DNA of 64,000 bases, taken from NCBI GenBank assembly GCA_018266255.1, contig JAFEAT010000004.1:119779-183778 (forward strand), written 5' to 3'. Shown here in pieces: positions 9,078 to 16,788 of this stretch. A program made the translations under genes and the position numbers. Under the pieces are notes generated by a model. The model saw nothing but the letters and a program-made list of their open reading frames with translations, was not told the DNA's origin and did not search any database. Source of the stretch: Cyanobacteria bacterium SZAS-4 (GTDB lineage: Bacteria; Cyanobacteriota; Vampirovibrionia; Obscuribacterales; Obscuribacteraceae). Position 1 is the first letter of the stretch. Each line of letters starts with the position of its first letter.

Positions 9078-10601
9078 ATGGGCGCATTTTACGATCGCGG
9101 CATCGTTTGTTATCAAACCAAGCAGTATAAAACAGCAGAGAAAGAATTTAGGCAAGAACTTTCGCAGCTTCCTGATTCGGCGGCCGCGCATGCGATGCTG
9201 GGAATGACGCTGGTCGCCCTGCGAAAGGGAGAGCAGGGGCACAAAGAAGCGCTCGAAGCAGTACGACTGTTTCCAGATTATGCCTATGGACATTACACGC
9301 TGAGCTACACTTTCGCAGCCACTAATAAGCCGAAAGAAGCCGAGAAAGCAATCATCGAGGCGATACGAATTCACCCAGATGAAGCGTATCTCTTTGCTCG
9401 TGCTTCGCAGATTTACCTACACCAGAAGAAGTACCAAAAGGGGCTTGAGATGGCAGATCTCGGGCTACAGTGCGAGCCTGAACATGATGAATGCCTGATC
9501 AATCGAGGCGCTGCGTTACTAGAGCTGAACCGATTGCCGGAAGCAGAAGAAGCGACTCGGGCAGCGCTGCGAGTGGATCCTGAAAGTCACACAGCGCATT
9601 TGAACTACGGCACGATTCAACTGCGGCTGTTCAATCACGCAGAAGCGTTCAAGCATTACAGAGAAGCGCTACGTCTCAATCCCAGCTCTGAGCCGGCGCG
9701 ATTGGGTGTCATAGAATCACTAAAAGCGAAAAATCCGCTCTATCATGGCTTACTGCGCTTCTCAGTTTTTTGCCGCTCCTTGCCACCAGCCATGGTGGTA
9801 TGTTCGTTACTGCTGCTAATCATCCCAGCGACGCGAATCATCATCGTTGCAATTTTTGGCGCTTACGCTGTTGCCAACTACATGTTCGAACTGGCTCTGC
9901 ACCTGGATCCCGTCGGACGGGATTTTGTCGGTGACAAAAAGAGCGAATTTATAAAAGGACTAAAAGAAGTACGAGTTCCGATTCTAATGGTCGGTCTTGG
10001 ACTGACAGTGGCAATTGGAGCTGCGTTGGCACCAACCAAAGATCCCAATTTCAGAAGTCGCCACAAGCACGACAAAATCGAAAAAATTATCGATGAACCA
10101 GTCTCAAAACTCAAATTCAAAGACTACAAATCGTACATGTCATATGTTGAAATGCGGATCAAACGGCACTGGGAGCCGCCGCATATAAGCAAAACGACGA
10201 ATACAGCTATTCAATTCACAGTTGACCAAGACGGCATTGTATCAAATGGAAGAATAACCGAATCCAGCGGCAATGCGGAGATGGACAAGGCGGCGCTGGA
10301 CGCACTCAAGGCTGCTTCACCGTTTCCGAAGCTTCCTCCCACTGGGGAAAAGGCAGTCGAGGTGCAATTTCACTTCGCTTACAACTACAAAACTGAAGGC
10401 GACCCTGGCGTCATGGCGCACGACGACGATCTGGATAAATCAGTAAAGACCGATAAGGATCCGGCACCCAGCAAGTCCACCGAATCTGCTAAGCAAGCGG
10501 CTGCCGCTCAATCTGCTAAGCAAGCAGCTCCCAACAAGTCCACCGGACCAGCTAGCAAGTCCACCAAAGAAACAACAAAGACAGCTGCTTCCACCAACTA
10601 A
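9078..10601 (+). CDS. TPR-membrane-TonB C-terminal domain protein
   Basis: 507 residues in four parts. TPR repeats occupy about residues 1-220 (AEKEFRQELSQLPDS, AEKAIIEAIRIHPDE, AEEATRAALRVDPES, AFKHYREALRLNPSS). Hydrophobic segments follow (VVCSLLLLIIPATRIIIVAIFGAYAVANY, then VPILMVGLGLTVAIGAAL). Next is a TonB C-terminal fold at about 345-430 (YVEMRIKRHWEPP, then FTVDQDGIVSNGRITESSGNAEMDKAALDAL). A Ser/Lys/Ala-rich tail with SAKQAA repeats ends the protein. The likely topology is TPRs inside, TonB-like domain outside. TonB normally transduces proton-motive force to outer-membrane receptors, but no ExbB, ExbD or receptor is in the window. The arrangement suggests an envelope-spanning scaffold coupled to the ATPase gene upstream. 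Confidence 0.87.
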   Translation: MGAFYDRGIVCYQTKQYKTAEKEFRQELSQLPDSAAAHAMLGMTLVALRKGEQGHKEALEAVRLFPDYAYGHYTLSYTFAATNKPKEAEKAIIEAIRIHPDEAYLFARASQIYLHQKKYQKGLEMADLGLQCEPEHDECLINRGAALLELNRLPEAEEATRAALRVDPESHTAHLNYGTIQLRLFNHAEAFKHYREALRLNPSSEPARLGVIESLKAKNPLYHGLLRFSVFCRSLPPAMVVCSLLLLIIPATRIIIVAIFGAYAVANYMFELALHLDPVGRDFVGDKKSEFIKGLKEVRVPILMVGLGLTVAIGAALAPTKDPNFRSRHKHDKIEKIIDEPVSKLKFKDYKSYMSYVEMRIKRHWEPPHISKTTNTAIQFTVDQDGIVSNGRITESSGNAEMDKAALDALKAASPFPKLPPTGEKAVEVQFHFAYNYKTEGDPGVMAHDDDLDKSVKTDKDPAPSKSTESAKQAAAAQSAKQAAPNKSTGPASKSTKETTKTAASTN

Positions 10602-10602
10602 G

Positions 10603-10806
10603 CTAAGATTTCGTCTTGTCCGTGTAAACCAGCACATTCATCAATATGCCGAAGACGAGCATGAGACTGCCCCAAATCAAGTTGAGGTTGAAGTCGATGT
10701 TGTGTCCCTCGATTTGAGTAATTTGCGGTTGAATCATTCCCCAACCAATCAACACAACACCGTATATGGTGAACAGCCAGCCAATTGGTTTTCTGACGTC
10801 GAGCAT
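10603..10806 (-). CDS. small two-helix membrane protein beside a symporter
   Basis: 67 residues with two hydrophobic helices (GWLFTIYGVVLIGWGMI and LIWGSLMLVFGILMNVLVY) and a short charged end (TDKTKS). It starts 4 bases after the stop of the upstream symporter gene, so the two are almost surely co-transcribed and co-translated. Small 2-TM partners are known beside some solute:sodium symporters, and a role in stability or regulation is inference. A longer start at 10854 would overlap the symporter and adds no recognisable sequence. Confidence 0.75.
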   Translation of the reverse strand: MLDVRKPIGWLFTIYGVVLIGWGMIQPQITQIEGHNIDFNLNLIWGSLMLVFGILMNVLVYTDKTKS

Positions 10807-10810
10807 TATT

Positions 10811-12427
10811 TCACCAGAAGTAGATGTTGCAAATGACGGTAAGGATGAGCACAATTACGCCTAACACTTTTGGATTCTTGTACCAGCTAAGCACCACTGG
10901 TTCAGGATTTAGAGTTGTGCCCCAGCAGAGTCCGATAAGCTCGCTTTCAGGTTTTGGTTTAGTCAACATTGATATGGCAATGGTGGCAACGAAGCAAACG
11001 GACCAGGCGATTGTCGAGCGCCAGAAGTTTCCGGCCATGACGGACGTGAAATGAATGGTGCCTATGTTTGTAAAGTAGAAATGAATTGCTGATGTTAAGG
11101 TGCCCAAAACGAGCCCCCAGAAAGCCCCCCATGGAGAAGCACGCTTCCAAAACATTCCGAGCAAGAACGTCGCGAAGAGCGGTGCGTTGAAGAAAGAGAA
11201 AATCAGCTGCATGTAGTCCATAATGCTTGGGAAACCCATGCACAGGTATGCAGTGCCGATGCTAATGAGGATGCCGACCGCCGTTGCGACTCGCCCCATC
11301 CACAGATAATGCGAATCAGTCTTGTCTTTGGCAATGTAACTTTGATAAAGATCGTAAGTCCATACGGTATTAAATGCGGTGACATTGCCAGCCATTCCAG
11401 ACATAAAGCTGGCGAGCATAGCAGTCAAACCGATTCCCAGCATGCCTGTTGGATAGTACTTCATCAGCATTAGTGGGAGTGCCATATCCCACCTCAGAGT
11501 GGTGCTGTTCGAACCAAGTCCAGGAATGATCACCAGCGCCAGTAAGCCCGGGAAAACAGTCAGCAACGGAAAGAGAACCTTCGGAAACGCCGCAATCAGC
11601 GGTGTTCGTTGAGCGGCAGGGAGATCCTCCGCGGCTAATGCTCTTTGGATTACGAGAAAGTCTGTGCACCAATATCCAAATGAGAGCACAAATCCAAGAC
11701 CTGAAACCAGACCGATCCAATCTACACCCATTGGATTCGCGGCGGTGCCGGCCTGCAGCCAAAGGTGCGCGAAGCCTGGATCTTTGAACTTGCTGACCAG
11801 CCCATTCCAACCGTCGAACTGGATCAGTCCGATGATCGACACTGGCAACAACCCGAAAACGATCAAGAAAAACTGAAGTACTTCGTTGTAAATAGATGAC
11901 GTCAAACCACCCAATGCTGTGTAAGCAAGCACTACCGCTGCAGATACAAAGATCGATGCTGTCATGTCCCAGCCCAGCAACAGCTGAAATACAAGTGCCA
12001 TGGCATAGAGATTGATGCCCGACATGAGCACTGTCATGACCGCAAATGAAATTGCGTTCAGTGCGCGAGTTGGCTCATTGAAGCGCATCTTCAGATATTC
12101 CGGTACGCTGCGCACTTTCGATCCGTAGTAGAACGGCATCATAAAAATGGCCAGAAACACCATGGCGGGAATTGCACCGAGCCAATAGAAATGCGCGGTC
12201 ATAATGCCATATTGAGCGGCATTGGCAGCCATTCCCATCACTTCGATGGCACCAAGATTGGCTGACAAAAATGCTAGTCCGGTCACCCAACTAGGAATGC
12301 GATGCCCAGCGAGAAAGAAATCCTCACTGCTTACCATGCGCTTCTTCAGCAAAACGCCTACGCCGATGACAAAGACAAAGTAGATGCCAATGATCGCGTA
12401 ATCTATTGGACCGATACCGTGTTGCAT
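10811..12427 (-). CDS. sodium:solute symporter, SSS/SLC5 family
   Basis: 538 residues with about 14 hydrophobic segments in the inner membrane. Family features are the N-terminal IDYAIIGIYFVFVIGVGV, SSEDFFLAGHRIPSWVTGLAFLSANLGAIEVMG (the conserved segment after TM1) and VPEYLKMRFN. The YLKxRF signature and overall length resemble the sugar-transporting (SGLT-like) branch more than PutP or PanF. Substrate cannot be assigned from the sequence. It lies 17 bases after ssb on the same strand and is followed by the 2-TM small protein. Confidence 0.92.
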   Translation of the reverse strand: MQHGIGPIDYAIIGIYFVFVIGVGVLLKKRMVSSEDFFLAGHRIPSWVTGLAFLSANLGAIEVMGMAANAAQYGIMTAHFYWLGAIPAMVFLAIFMMPFYYGSKVRSVPEYLKMRFNEPTRALNAISFAVMTVLMSGINLYAMALVFQLLLGWDMTASIFVSAAVVLAYTALGGLTSSIYNEVLQFFLIVFGLLPVSIIGLIQFDGWNGLVSKFKDPGFAHLWLQAGTAANPMGVDWIGLVSGLGFVLSFGYWCTDFLVIQRALAAEDLPAAQRTPLIAAFPKVLFPLLTVFPGLLALVIIPGLGSNSTTLRWDMALPLMLMKYYPTGMLGIGLTAMLASFMSGMAGNVTAFNTVWTYDLYQSYIAKDKTDSHYLWMGRVATAVGILISIGTAYLCMGFPSIMDYMQLIFSFFNAPLFATFLLGMFWKRASPWGAFWGLVLGTLTSAIHFYFTNIGTIHFTSVMAGNFWRSTIAWSVCFVATIAISMLTKPKPESELIGLCWGTTLNPEPVVLSWYKNPKVLGVIVLILTVICNIYFW

Positions 12428-12444
12428 TCAGGCCATCTTATGTT

Positions 12445-12792
12445 TTAGCGAAAATCTTCGCCGCCGTCACCACCAGCGTTGTCTTTCTTACTGCCAAGCA
12501 AGCGCAATCCAGTTGCGTGCACATAAGGTTTGACGTTCTTGTTTCCGGCATCATCGGTCCATCTGCTGAAGTCAAGCCGACCTTCGATGCCAATCAAACT
12601 TCCTTTGCGAACGTACTCTCCTGCGATCTCAGCCTGGCGTCCCCAGATTTCGATATCGAACCAGTCAGTTTCTTTCTCTTTGGTAGGGCGATTTACCGCA
12701 ACAGAAAACGTTGTTTTCACGCGACCAGACTCAAAGTAGCGCATTTCCGGATCTCTTCCGGCTCTACCAACAAGAATTACAGAATTGACCAT
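12445..12792 (-). CDS. ssb: single-stranded DNA-binding protein
   Basis: A 115-residue OB-fold protein that coats single-stranded DNA in replication, repair and recombination. MVNSVILVGRAGRDPEMRYFESGRV, WFDIEIWGRQAEIAGEYVRKGSLIGIEGRL and LRLLGSKKD are close to the short SSBs of Cyanobacteria. The tail is only about a dozen residues and ends GGEDFR instead of the acidic DDDIPF-like tip that recruits partner proteins. A GGGGGA ribosome site precedes the ATG. The symporter gene follows closely, although the two have no evident shared function. Confidence 0.94.
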   Translation of the reverse strand: MVNSVILVGRAGRDPEMRYFESGRVKTTFSVAVNRPTKEKETDWFDIEIWGRQAEIAGEYVRKGSLIGIEGRLDFSRWTDDAGNKNVKPYVHATGLRLLGSKKDNAGGDGGEDFR

Positions 12793-12939
12793 CTCATCCC
12801 CCAGACTATCAAGGACGCAACGTGCTTAATCCTAAGATAGTTATGCAGCAAGCTACCCGTCTAACCAAATAGAATTACAAAATAGAATTATCTATCAACG
12901 AGCTGCCTGATCTTACCATCTGAGGACTTTCTCACCATA

Positions 12940-13542
12940 ATGCCTGCCTCAACTAAAGTCGATAAATCCCCCACTCCAATGGATGATTTCGTTGAGTCAA
13001 AGGCGCAGCCGCTCTGGCATGTCATCGTTTTGAACATCTTGACGATGAGCGCGTACACGATAGTCTGGTTTTGGAAAACTTGGCGAGATCTAGCCCAGCA
13101 CGCGAATTCCATCGATATGGATGTGCCGGCTGACCCAGTTGTTTTGAAACTTCGAAATATCAGTCCCTTCTTGAGGACGCTCGGAGCCTTGATTCCCGGG
13201 TTACAAATTGTCTTGACGTCTTTGCTGTTCACACGCATAGCACAGCTCTACCCTGAGAAAACCTCGTTCGCTTACAAGCATCCAATCACAGTCGGCATCT
13301 TGCTGACGATTGCATTGTTTGGCTGCCTCTCGCTTTACAGACTGCCAGGCCCTTTCATGCTGCTATTTCTGCTGTGCAGCGCACCATTCGTTTTAGCGCA
13401 AAGCTGGCTAAACGCATACTGGAAAACACAAGAGCCACCAAACACACTTGTTCGCCAGGCTTTCACAGCCGGAGAACTTGCTTCCTTAATTCTCGGAGCA
13501 GTGCTGCTCGGTCTAATAGTTACGCACTTTGCGATTCATTAA
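12940..13542 (+). CDS. integral membrane protein, DUF4234-like
   Basis: 200 residues with about five hydrophobic segments. The first, with LWHVIVLNILTMSAYTIVWFWKTWRDL, resembles the opening motif of DUF4234-type membrane proteins of unknown function. No catalytic residues are recognisable. The gene is monocistronic, and its stop codon overlaps the stop of the convergent response-regulator gene by 4 bases. Confidence 0.75.
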   Translation: MPASTKVDKSPTPMDDFVESKAQPLWHVIVLNILTMSAYTIVWFWKTWRDLAQHANSIDMDVPADPVVLKLRNISPFLRTLGALIPGLQIVLTSLLFTRIAQLYPEKTSFAYKHPITVGILLTIALFGCLSLYRLPGPFMLLFLLCSAPFVLAQSWLNAYWKTQEPPNTLVRQAFTAGELASLILGAVLLGLIVTHFAIH

Positions 13543-14126
13543 AAACCGTGCTTCTTTGCCCATTTAACAAGTTGTTCAGGCTTTTCTAGTTCAAGCTTGG
13601 CCATTAAACCTTCTACTATTTCCATCAAATCCGCCTCGGAAATTTCAAGACGTTCAGCGGCTTTTGCCAGCTTTCCACGCATCGTGATGCTGCGCAGTAC
13701 GCTGCGTTCGTCCTGCGATAGCCGCGTGATATGCCTGGGGAGAGAAGGCGATACGACCCCTTTGGAACCACGCATAACCATCAATAAAGCCATTCTGATT
13801 AAAGCGGGTGGATCAGTCTTGAGCACGTAGCCAACTGCTCCCGCATCAAGCAGATCTTGCACTTCTGATGGTTTTCCCTGACTAGCGAACATGACAACAC
13901 GCACGTTACGCAAGGCTGTCATTCGCTTAATTAGGTCGACAGTTCCAATTAATCCAGGCAAATGGAGGTCAAGCAAGATGACATCAGGTAACAATTCCTT
14001 GGCAGCTTTGAGCGCCGTGTCTGATGTTTCGGATTCGCCCACAACGTCTATAACACCGCCTGTACTGAGTTCGCGCACGATCTCCTGTCGAGTTGGATTG
14101 TGGTCGTCTACAACGAGAAGTCGCAT
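13539..14126 (-). CDS. response regulator, NarL/FixJ type
   Basis: 195 residues. The receiver domain (about 1-120) starts MRLLVVDDHNPTRQE and carries the acidic pair DD at 7-8, the phospho-acceptor Asp in VILLDLHLPG and the Lys in YVLKTDPP. The C-terminal segment LSQDERSVLRSITMRGKLAKAAERLEIS resembles a LuxR-type helix-turn-helix, but the match is weak. No sensor kinase is adjacent, so it is an orphan regulator. The ATG at 14126 begins directly at the receiver fold. A start 15 codons upstream is also open. Confidence 0.88.
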   Translation of the reverse strand: MRLLVVDDHNPTRQEIVRELSTGGVIDVVGESETSDTALKAAKELLPDVILLDLHLPGLIGTVDLIKRMTALRNVRVVMFASQGKPSEVQDLLDAGAVGYVLKTDPPALIRMALLMVMRGSKGVVSPSLPRHITRLSQDERSVLRSITMRGKLAKAAERLEISEADLMEIVEGLMAKLELEKPEQLVKWAKKHGF

Positions 14127-14220
14127 TAGTAAAATCCCGAAAGTCACCAGTTGATTGGTTATAGGATACATGGTCGGATTCAGTCCAGCGCATGGCAGGA
14201 TTTTTCAGCACCGTTGTAGA

Positions 14221-14226
14221 TATAAT
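14221..14226 (+). promoter_or_regulatory. -10 box of the FKBP gene
   Basis: A perfect TATAAT lies 35 bases before the ATG of the exported FKBP. No good -35 box stands at 16-18 bases upstream, so the call rests on the -10 alone. Confidence 0.4.
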
Positions 14227-14260
14227 GCTCCCCTATATCTAAACGCGTGGCGTAGGACAT

Positions 14261-14719
14261 ATGAAAATCAAAACACTATCAATCGCACTTTGTTCTTTAG
14301 TTTGCCTCTCCGGCAATACCTCTTCTTTTGCAAAACCCCACAAAGGAGACTTAGTTAAGATGGCACAAGCAAATACTGGCGTGGTCACAAGTCCAACTGG
14401 TCTTAAGTACCAAGACGAAAAAGTTGGAACAGGTGCTTCTCCTCGTCAGGGGCAAACTGTTTCGGTCCACTATACTGGCTGGCTGACCAACGGTACAAAA
14501 TTCGACAGTTCAGTTGATCGCGGTCAACCATTTGAATTTCCTCTTGGACAAGGCCGAGTTATTAAGGGCTGGGATGAAGGCGTCGCAAGTATGAAAGTCG
14601 GCGGAAAACGCAAACTGACAATTCCTTCCAATCTGGCTTATGGACCAAATGGAATGGGCGGAGTAATTCCTCCTAACGCCACTTTGATTTTTGACGTTGA
14701 ATTGCTTGGCGTAAAGTAA
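14261..14719 (+). CDS. exported FKBP-type peptidyl-prolyl isomerase
   Basis: 152 residues. A signal peptide ([18 protein letters not shown], cleavage near SSFAKP) precedes one complete FKBP domain. [58 protein letters not shown] and [24 protein letters not shown] hold the conserved active-site Tyr, Asp, Trp and Phe positions. It catalyses cis-trans isomerisation of prolyl bonds and probably helps fold proteins outside the cytoplasm. An AGGA ribosome site precedes the ATG, and a strong terminator follows the stop by about 20 bases, so the gene is monocistronic. Confidence 0.94.
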   Translation: MKIKTLSIALCSLVCLSGNTSSFAKPHKGDLVKMAQANTGVVTSPTGLKYQDEKVGTGASPRQGQTVSVHYTGWLTNGTKFDSSVDRGQPFEFPLGQGRVIKGWDEGVASMKVGGKRKLTIPSNLAYGPNGMGGVIPPNATLIFDVELLGVK

Positions 14720-14740
14720 AACGCTTGGCTGAAAATATAG

Positions 14741-14770
14741 AAGGGATCGGTATTTGCCGGTCCCTTTTTT
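14741..14770 (+). terminator. rho-independent terminator after the FKBP gene
   Basis: AAGGGATCGG and CCGGTCCCTT form a near-perfect stem around a short loop (TATTTG), followed by a run of T. This is the clearest intrinsic terminator in the window. Confidence 0.88.
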
Positions 14771-14807
14771 GTATATAGAGCTAAATTAGACCCGCCCCAG
14801 GGCGAAA

Positions 14808-14928
14808 CGATATCGCACCGCATTTTGCTATAGCGATATCGCTCCACGTTTTTCCATACCGATATCGTTCCGCATTTTTCTGTACCGATATCGCTCCGCG
14901 TTTTTCTCTACCGATATCGTTCCACATT
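14808..14928. repeat. tandem 26-bp repeats built on CGATATCG
   Basis: The 8-base palindrome CGATATCG occurs at 14808, 14834, 14860, 14886 and 14912, an exact 26-base period. The intervening sequence is conserved as roughly (C/T)TCC(G/A)C(A/G)TTTTTC followed by a variable TA(C/G). The first copy is the most divergent, and the fifth decays after CCACATT. No reading frame uses it. Two copies of the same unit, also 26 bases apart, occur at 63964 and 63990. Confidence 0.9.
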
Positions 14929-14937
14929 AGCAGACCG

Positions 14938-14969
14938 AAGAGTAGGCACCATATGTGGTGCCTACTCTT
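14938..14969. other. perfect 14-bp hairpin
   Basis: AAGAGTAGGCACCA and its exact reverse complement are separated by the 4-base loop TATG. There is no T-run on either side, so it is not a standard terminator. It lies 10 bases after the end of the 26-bp repeat array. Confidence 0.85.
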
Positions 14970-15186
14970 CTAGAAAGCTCGAGCTTTGCAAAGTGCGCAA
15001 CAGAGGAATTGCTTGAGCTTTAATGCAGAAACTTTCGGGTTAGAAAAAGAGACTGAACTCATCTATGAGCTCAGACGGGCTCATTAATTACAAACTCCAA
15101 ATCGCGATTTTACGTGCTCTTTAACTTGGACCCCTACACTACTAGATGAGCACTGTAATTCCACACAGGTTCTTTGAGGTCTGATA
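14970..15186. other. intergenic stretch with no recognised gene
   Basis: No convincing reading frame, tRNA-like fold or strong promoter is seen. GAGCTC-containing short inverted segments occur near 15055-15085. The stretch ends in a good ribosome site (GAGGT) for the micro-ORF that follows. Confidence 0.5.
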
Positions 15187-15252
15187 ATGATCAGAATGAT
15201 GCTAGCGCTTGCGAGCGCTGTGGCTCTATACGCGTTGCAGGCGTTCGCTTAA
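15187..15252 (+). CDS. possible micro-gene for a 21-residue hydrophobic peptide
   Basis: ATG at 15187 to TAA at 15252. The peptide begins MIRMM and continues as an Ala/Leu-rich hydrophobic stretch ending LQAFA, like a bare signal peptide or a single-pass membrane micropeptide. A strong ribosome site (TTTGAGGT) lies 6 bases before the ATG, which is the main reason to report it. It could be a small toxin, a leader peptide or the remnant of a decayed exported protein. Its stop codon overlaps the stop of the convergent 77-residue gene. Confidence 0.4.
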   Translation: MIRMMLALASAVALYALQAFA

Positions 15253-15482
15253 GCCTGCATAGTCTCCGAAGATTCGCCTGCCTTTGGCGATCTCTCGATT
15301 TTATTGTCCATTTGCTTTACCTGCTCAAGACACGCAAACGATTCGAACACAATCCGCGAAAGGGGCAGATGTTTCGCGTAAGTGTTCATCTTTTTGACGT
15401 CCCGCTCGCTTAATGCAGTCAGCCCGGCGTAATACAAACCGAACTGACACAGAAAGTCGCGCCGAGTTAACTTGCCAACCAT
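15249..15482 (-). CDS. small protein of unknown function, 77 aa
   Basis: The start has a good AGAGGA ribosome site six bases upstream on the minus strand. The N-terminus MVGKLTRRDFLCQFGLYYAGL contains RRDFL followed by a mildly hydrophobic stretch, superficially like a twin-arginine signal, but the hydrophobic part is short. The rest is charged (SERDVKKMNTYAKHL, EQVKQMDNKIERSPKAGE). No family is recognised. It is divergent from the exonuclease gene. Confidence 0.5.
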   Translation of the reverse strand: MVGKLTRRDFLCQFGLYYAGLTALSERDVKKMNTYAKHLPLSRIVFESFACLEQVKQMDNKIERSPKAGESSETMQA

Positions 15483-15583
15483 TGCAAATCCTCTCTTTTC
15501 TCAGGCTTACATCTGTTACTACGGATGCAAGAGGAAAATAGTTCAATCCAAAAACTAAGTTTTCCAAATTCATTTTTTAGACA

Positions 15584-16786
15584 GTGGTCGAATTTGCGAA
15601 ACCCGCTGCAAATTACGATATAACAAACAGTGTGAGCACTCCTGACCTCGTCAAGCTAACCGACGCTGGACTCTACTGTGAGTACGGTGACTTTTACATC
15701 GACCCGTGGCGACCGGTAGGCCGCGCCATAATCACACACGCACACGCTGACCATGCGCGTCCAGGCAATACACATTACCTGGCGGCAGCCCCCGGAAAGC
15801 GATTGCTGTCCACAAGACTCGAGCCGAACTCATCAATCCAAACTGTGGAATATGGTGAAGCCATCAAGATCGGTGAAGTGACTGTATCTCTTCATTCCGC
15901 CGGACATGTTCTTGGTTCGGCACAAATTCGCATTGAGAAAGACGGCGAAGTTTGGGTTGTATCAGGCGACTACAAGACAGAAGAAGACGCTACGTGTGCG
16001 GCTTTTGAGCTTGTACCCTGTCATACGTTTATAACTGAATCGACTTTTGGTTTGCCTATATTTCGTTGGAAGCCACAACAAACTGTCTTTGACGAAATCA
16101 ACAAATGGTGGCGTTCCAATCAAGAAGCAGGTAAAACGAGTCTGCTCTTCGGCTACGCATTAGGCAAAGCCCAACGGATCTTAAGTGGTGTTGACGCTAC
16201 GATTGGACCCATCTACACGCATGGAGCAGTAGAGAAGGTAACCCAAGCTTACCGGGATTCAGGTATCGCGCTACCGGATACGCAATATGTCGGAACCGCG
16301 CCTAAAGGCACCAAATATAGTGGCAGCCTAATTGTCGCTCCACCGTCTGCGCAAGCAACTCCCTGGACTCGGGTGTTCGGAACGGTCTCAACAGCGTTCG
16401 CGTCAGGCTGGATGAGAATTCGCGGCACGCGGCGGCGCAAGTCGATGGATCGTGGTTTCGTACTATCGGACCACGCGGATTGGGTTGCGCTTAACCAGGT
16501 CATCAGAGATACCGGCGCAGAACATGTAATCGTGACGCACGGTTATGCAGCAGAGATGGTGCGGTGGCTGAATGAAGGTGGCATCAAAGCAAGCTCCTTC
16601 TCCACGAAGTTTGAGGGAGAACGTGATGAGCTGCAGCCAACAGATCAAGATAGCGAATCGACAGAAGAATCTTCGGAAACAGATAGCGGGATTGGTGCTG
16701 CGAACATGCAGGATGAGGCCGATTTAGCGCCAACTACAAGGACAGCAGCAGCAGCAGCAGCAGCAGATGTGCCGAGGTTTTTCTAA
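15584..16786 (+). CDS. ligase-associated MBL-fold DNA exonuclease
   Basis: 400 residues of the metallo-beta-lactamase/beta-CASP class, matching the ligase-associated exonuclease family. THAHADHARPG holds the metal-binding HxHxDH, GHVLGSAQI and VVSGDYK follow in order, and LSDHADW and VTHGYA lie near the C-terminus. It starts at GTG. The last ~60 residues form an acidic Ser/Glu tail ending in an alanine run encoded by (CAG)8, then VPRFF. The ATP-dependent ligase gene begins 2 bases later, so the two are co-translated and probably act in the same end-processing and joining reaction. Confidence 0.9.
   Translation: MVEFAKPAANYDITNSVSTPDLVKLTDAGLYCEYGDFYIDPWRPVGRAIITHAHADHARPGNTHYLAAAPGKRLLSTRLEPNSSIQTVEYGEAIKIGEVTVSLHSAGHVLGSAQIRIEKDGEVWVVSGDYKTEEDATCAAFELVPCHTFITESTFGLPIFRWKPQQTVFDEINKWWRSNQEAGKTSLLFGYALGKAQRILSGVDATIGPIYTHGAVEKVTQAYRDSGIALPDTQYVGTAPKGTKYSGSLIVAPPSAQATPWTRVFGTVSTAFASGWMRIRGTRRRKSMDRGFVLSDHADWVALNQVIRDTGAEHVIVTHGYAAEMVRWLNEGGIKASSFSTKFEGERDELQPTDQDSESTEESSETDSGIGAANMQDEADLAPTTRTAAAAAAADVPRFF
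16743..16766 (+). repeat. (CAG)8 trinucleotide repeat inside the exonuclease gene
   Basis: Eight perfect CAG units near the 3' end encode an alanine run in frame. Unit gain or loss would change only the length of the tail. Confidence 0.9.
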
Positions 16787-16788
16787 GC

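Noticed and set aside
14808..14928. CRISPR array as an explanation of the 26-bp repeats
   Set aside because: The repeats are contiguous with a conserved spacer, not unique spacers, and no cas gene is present.
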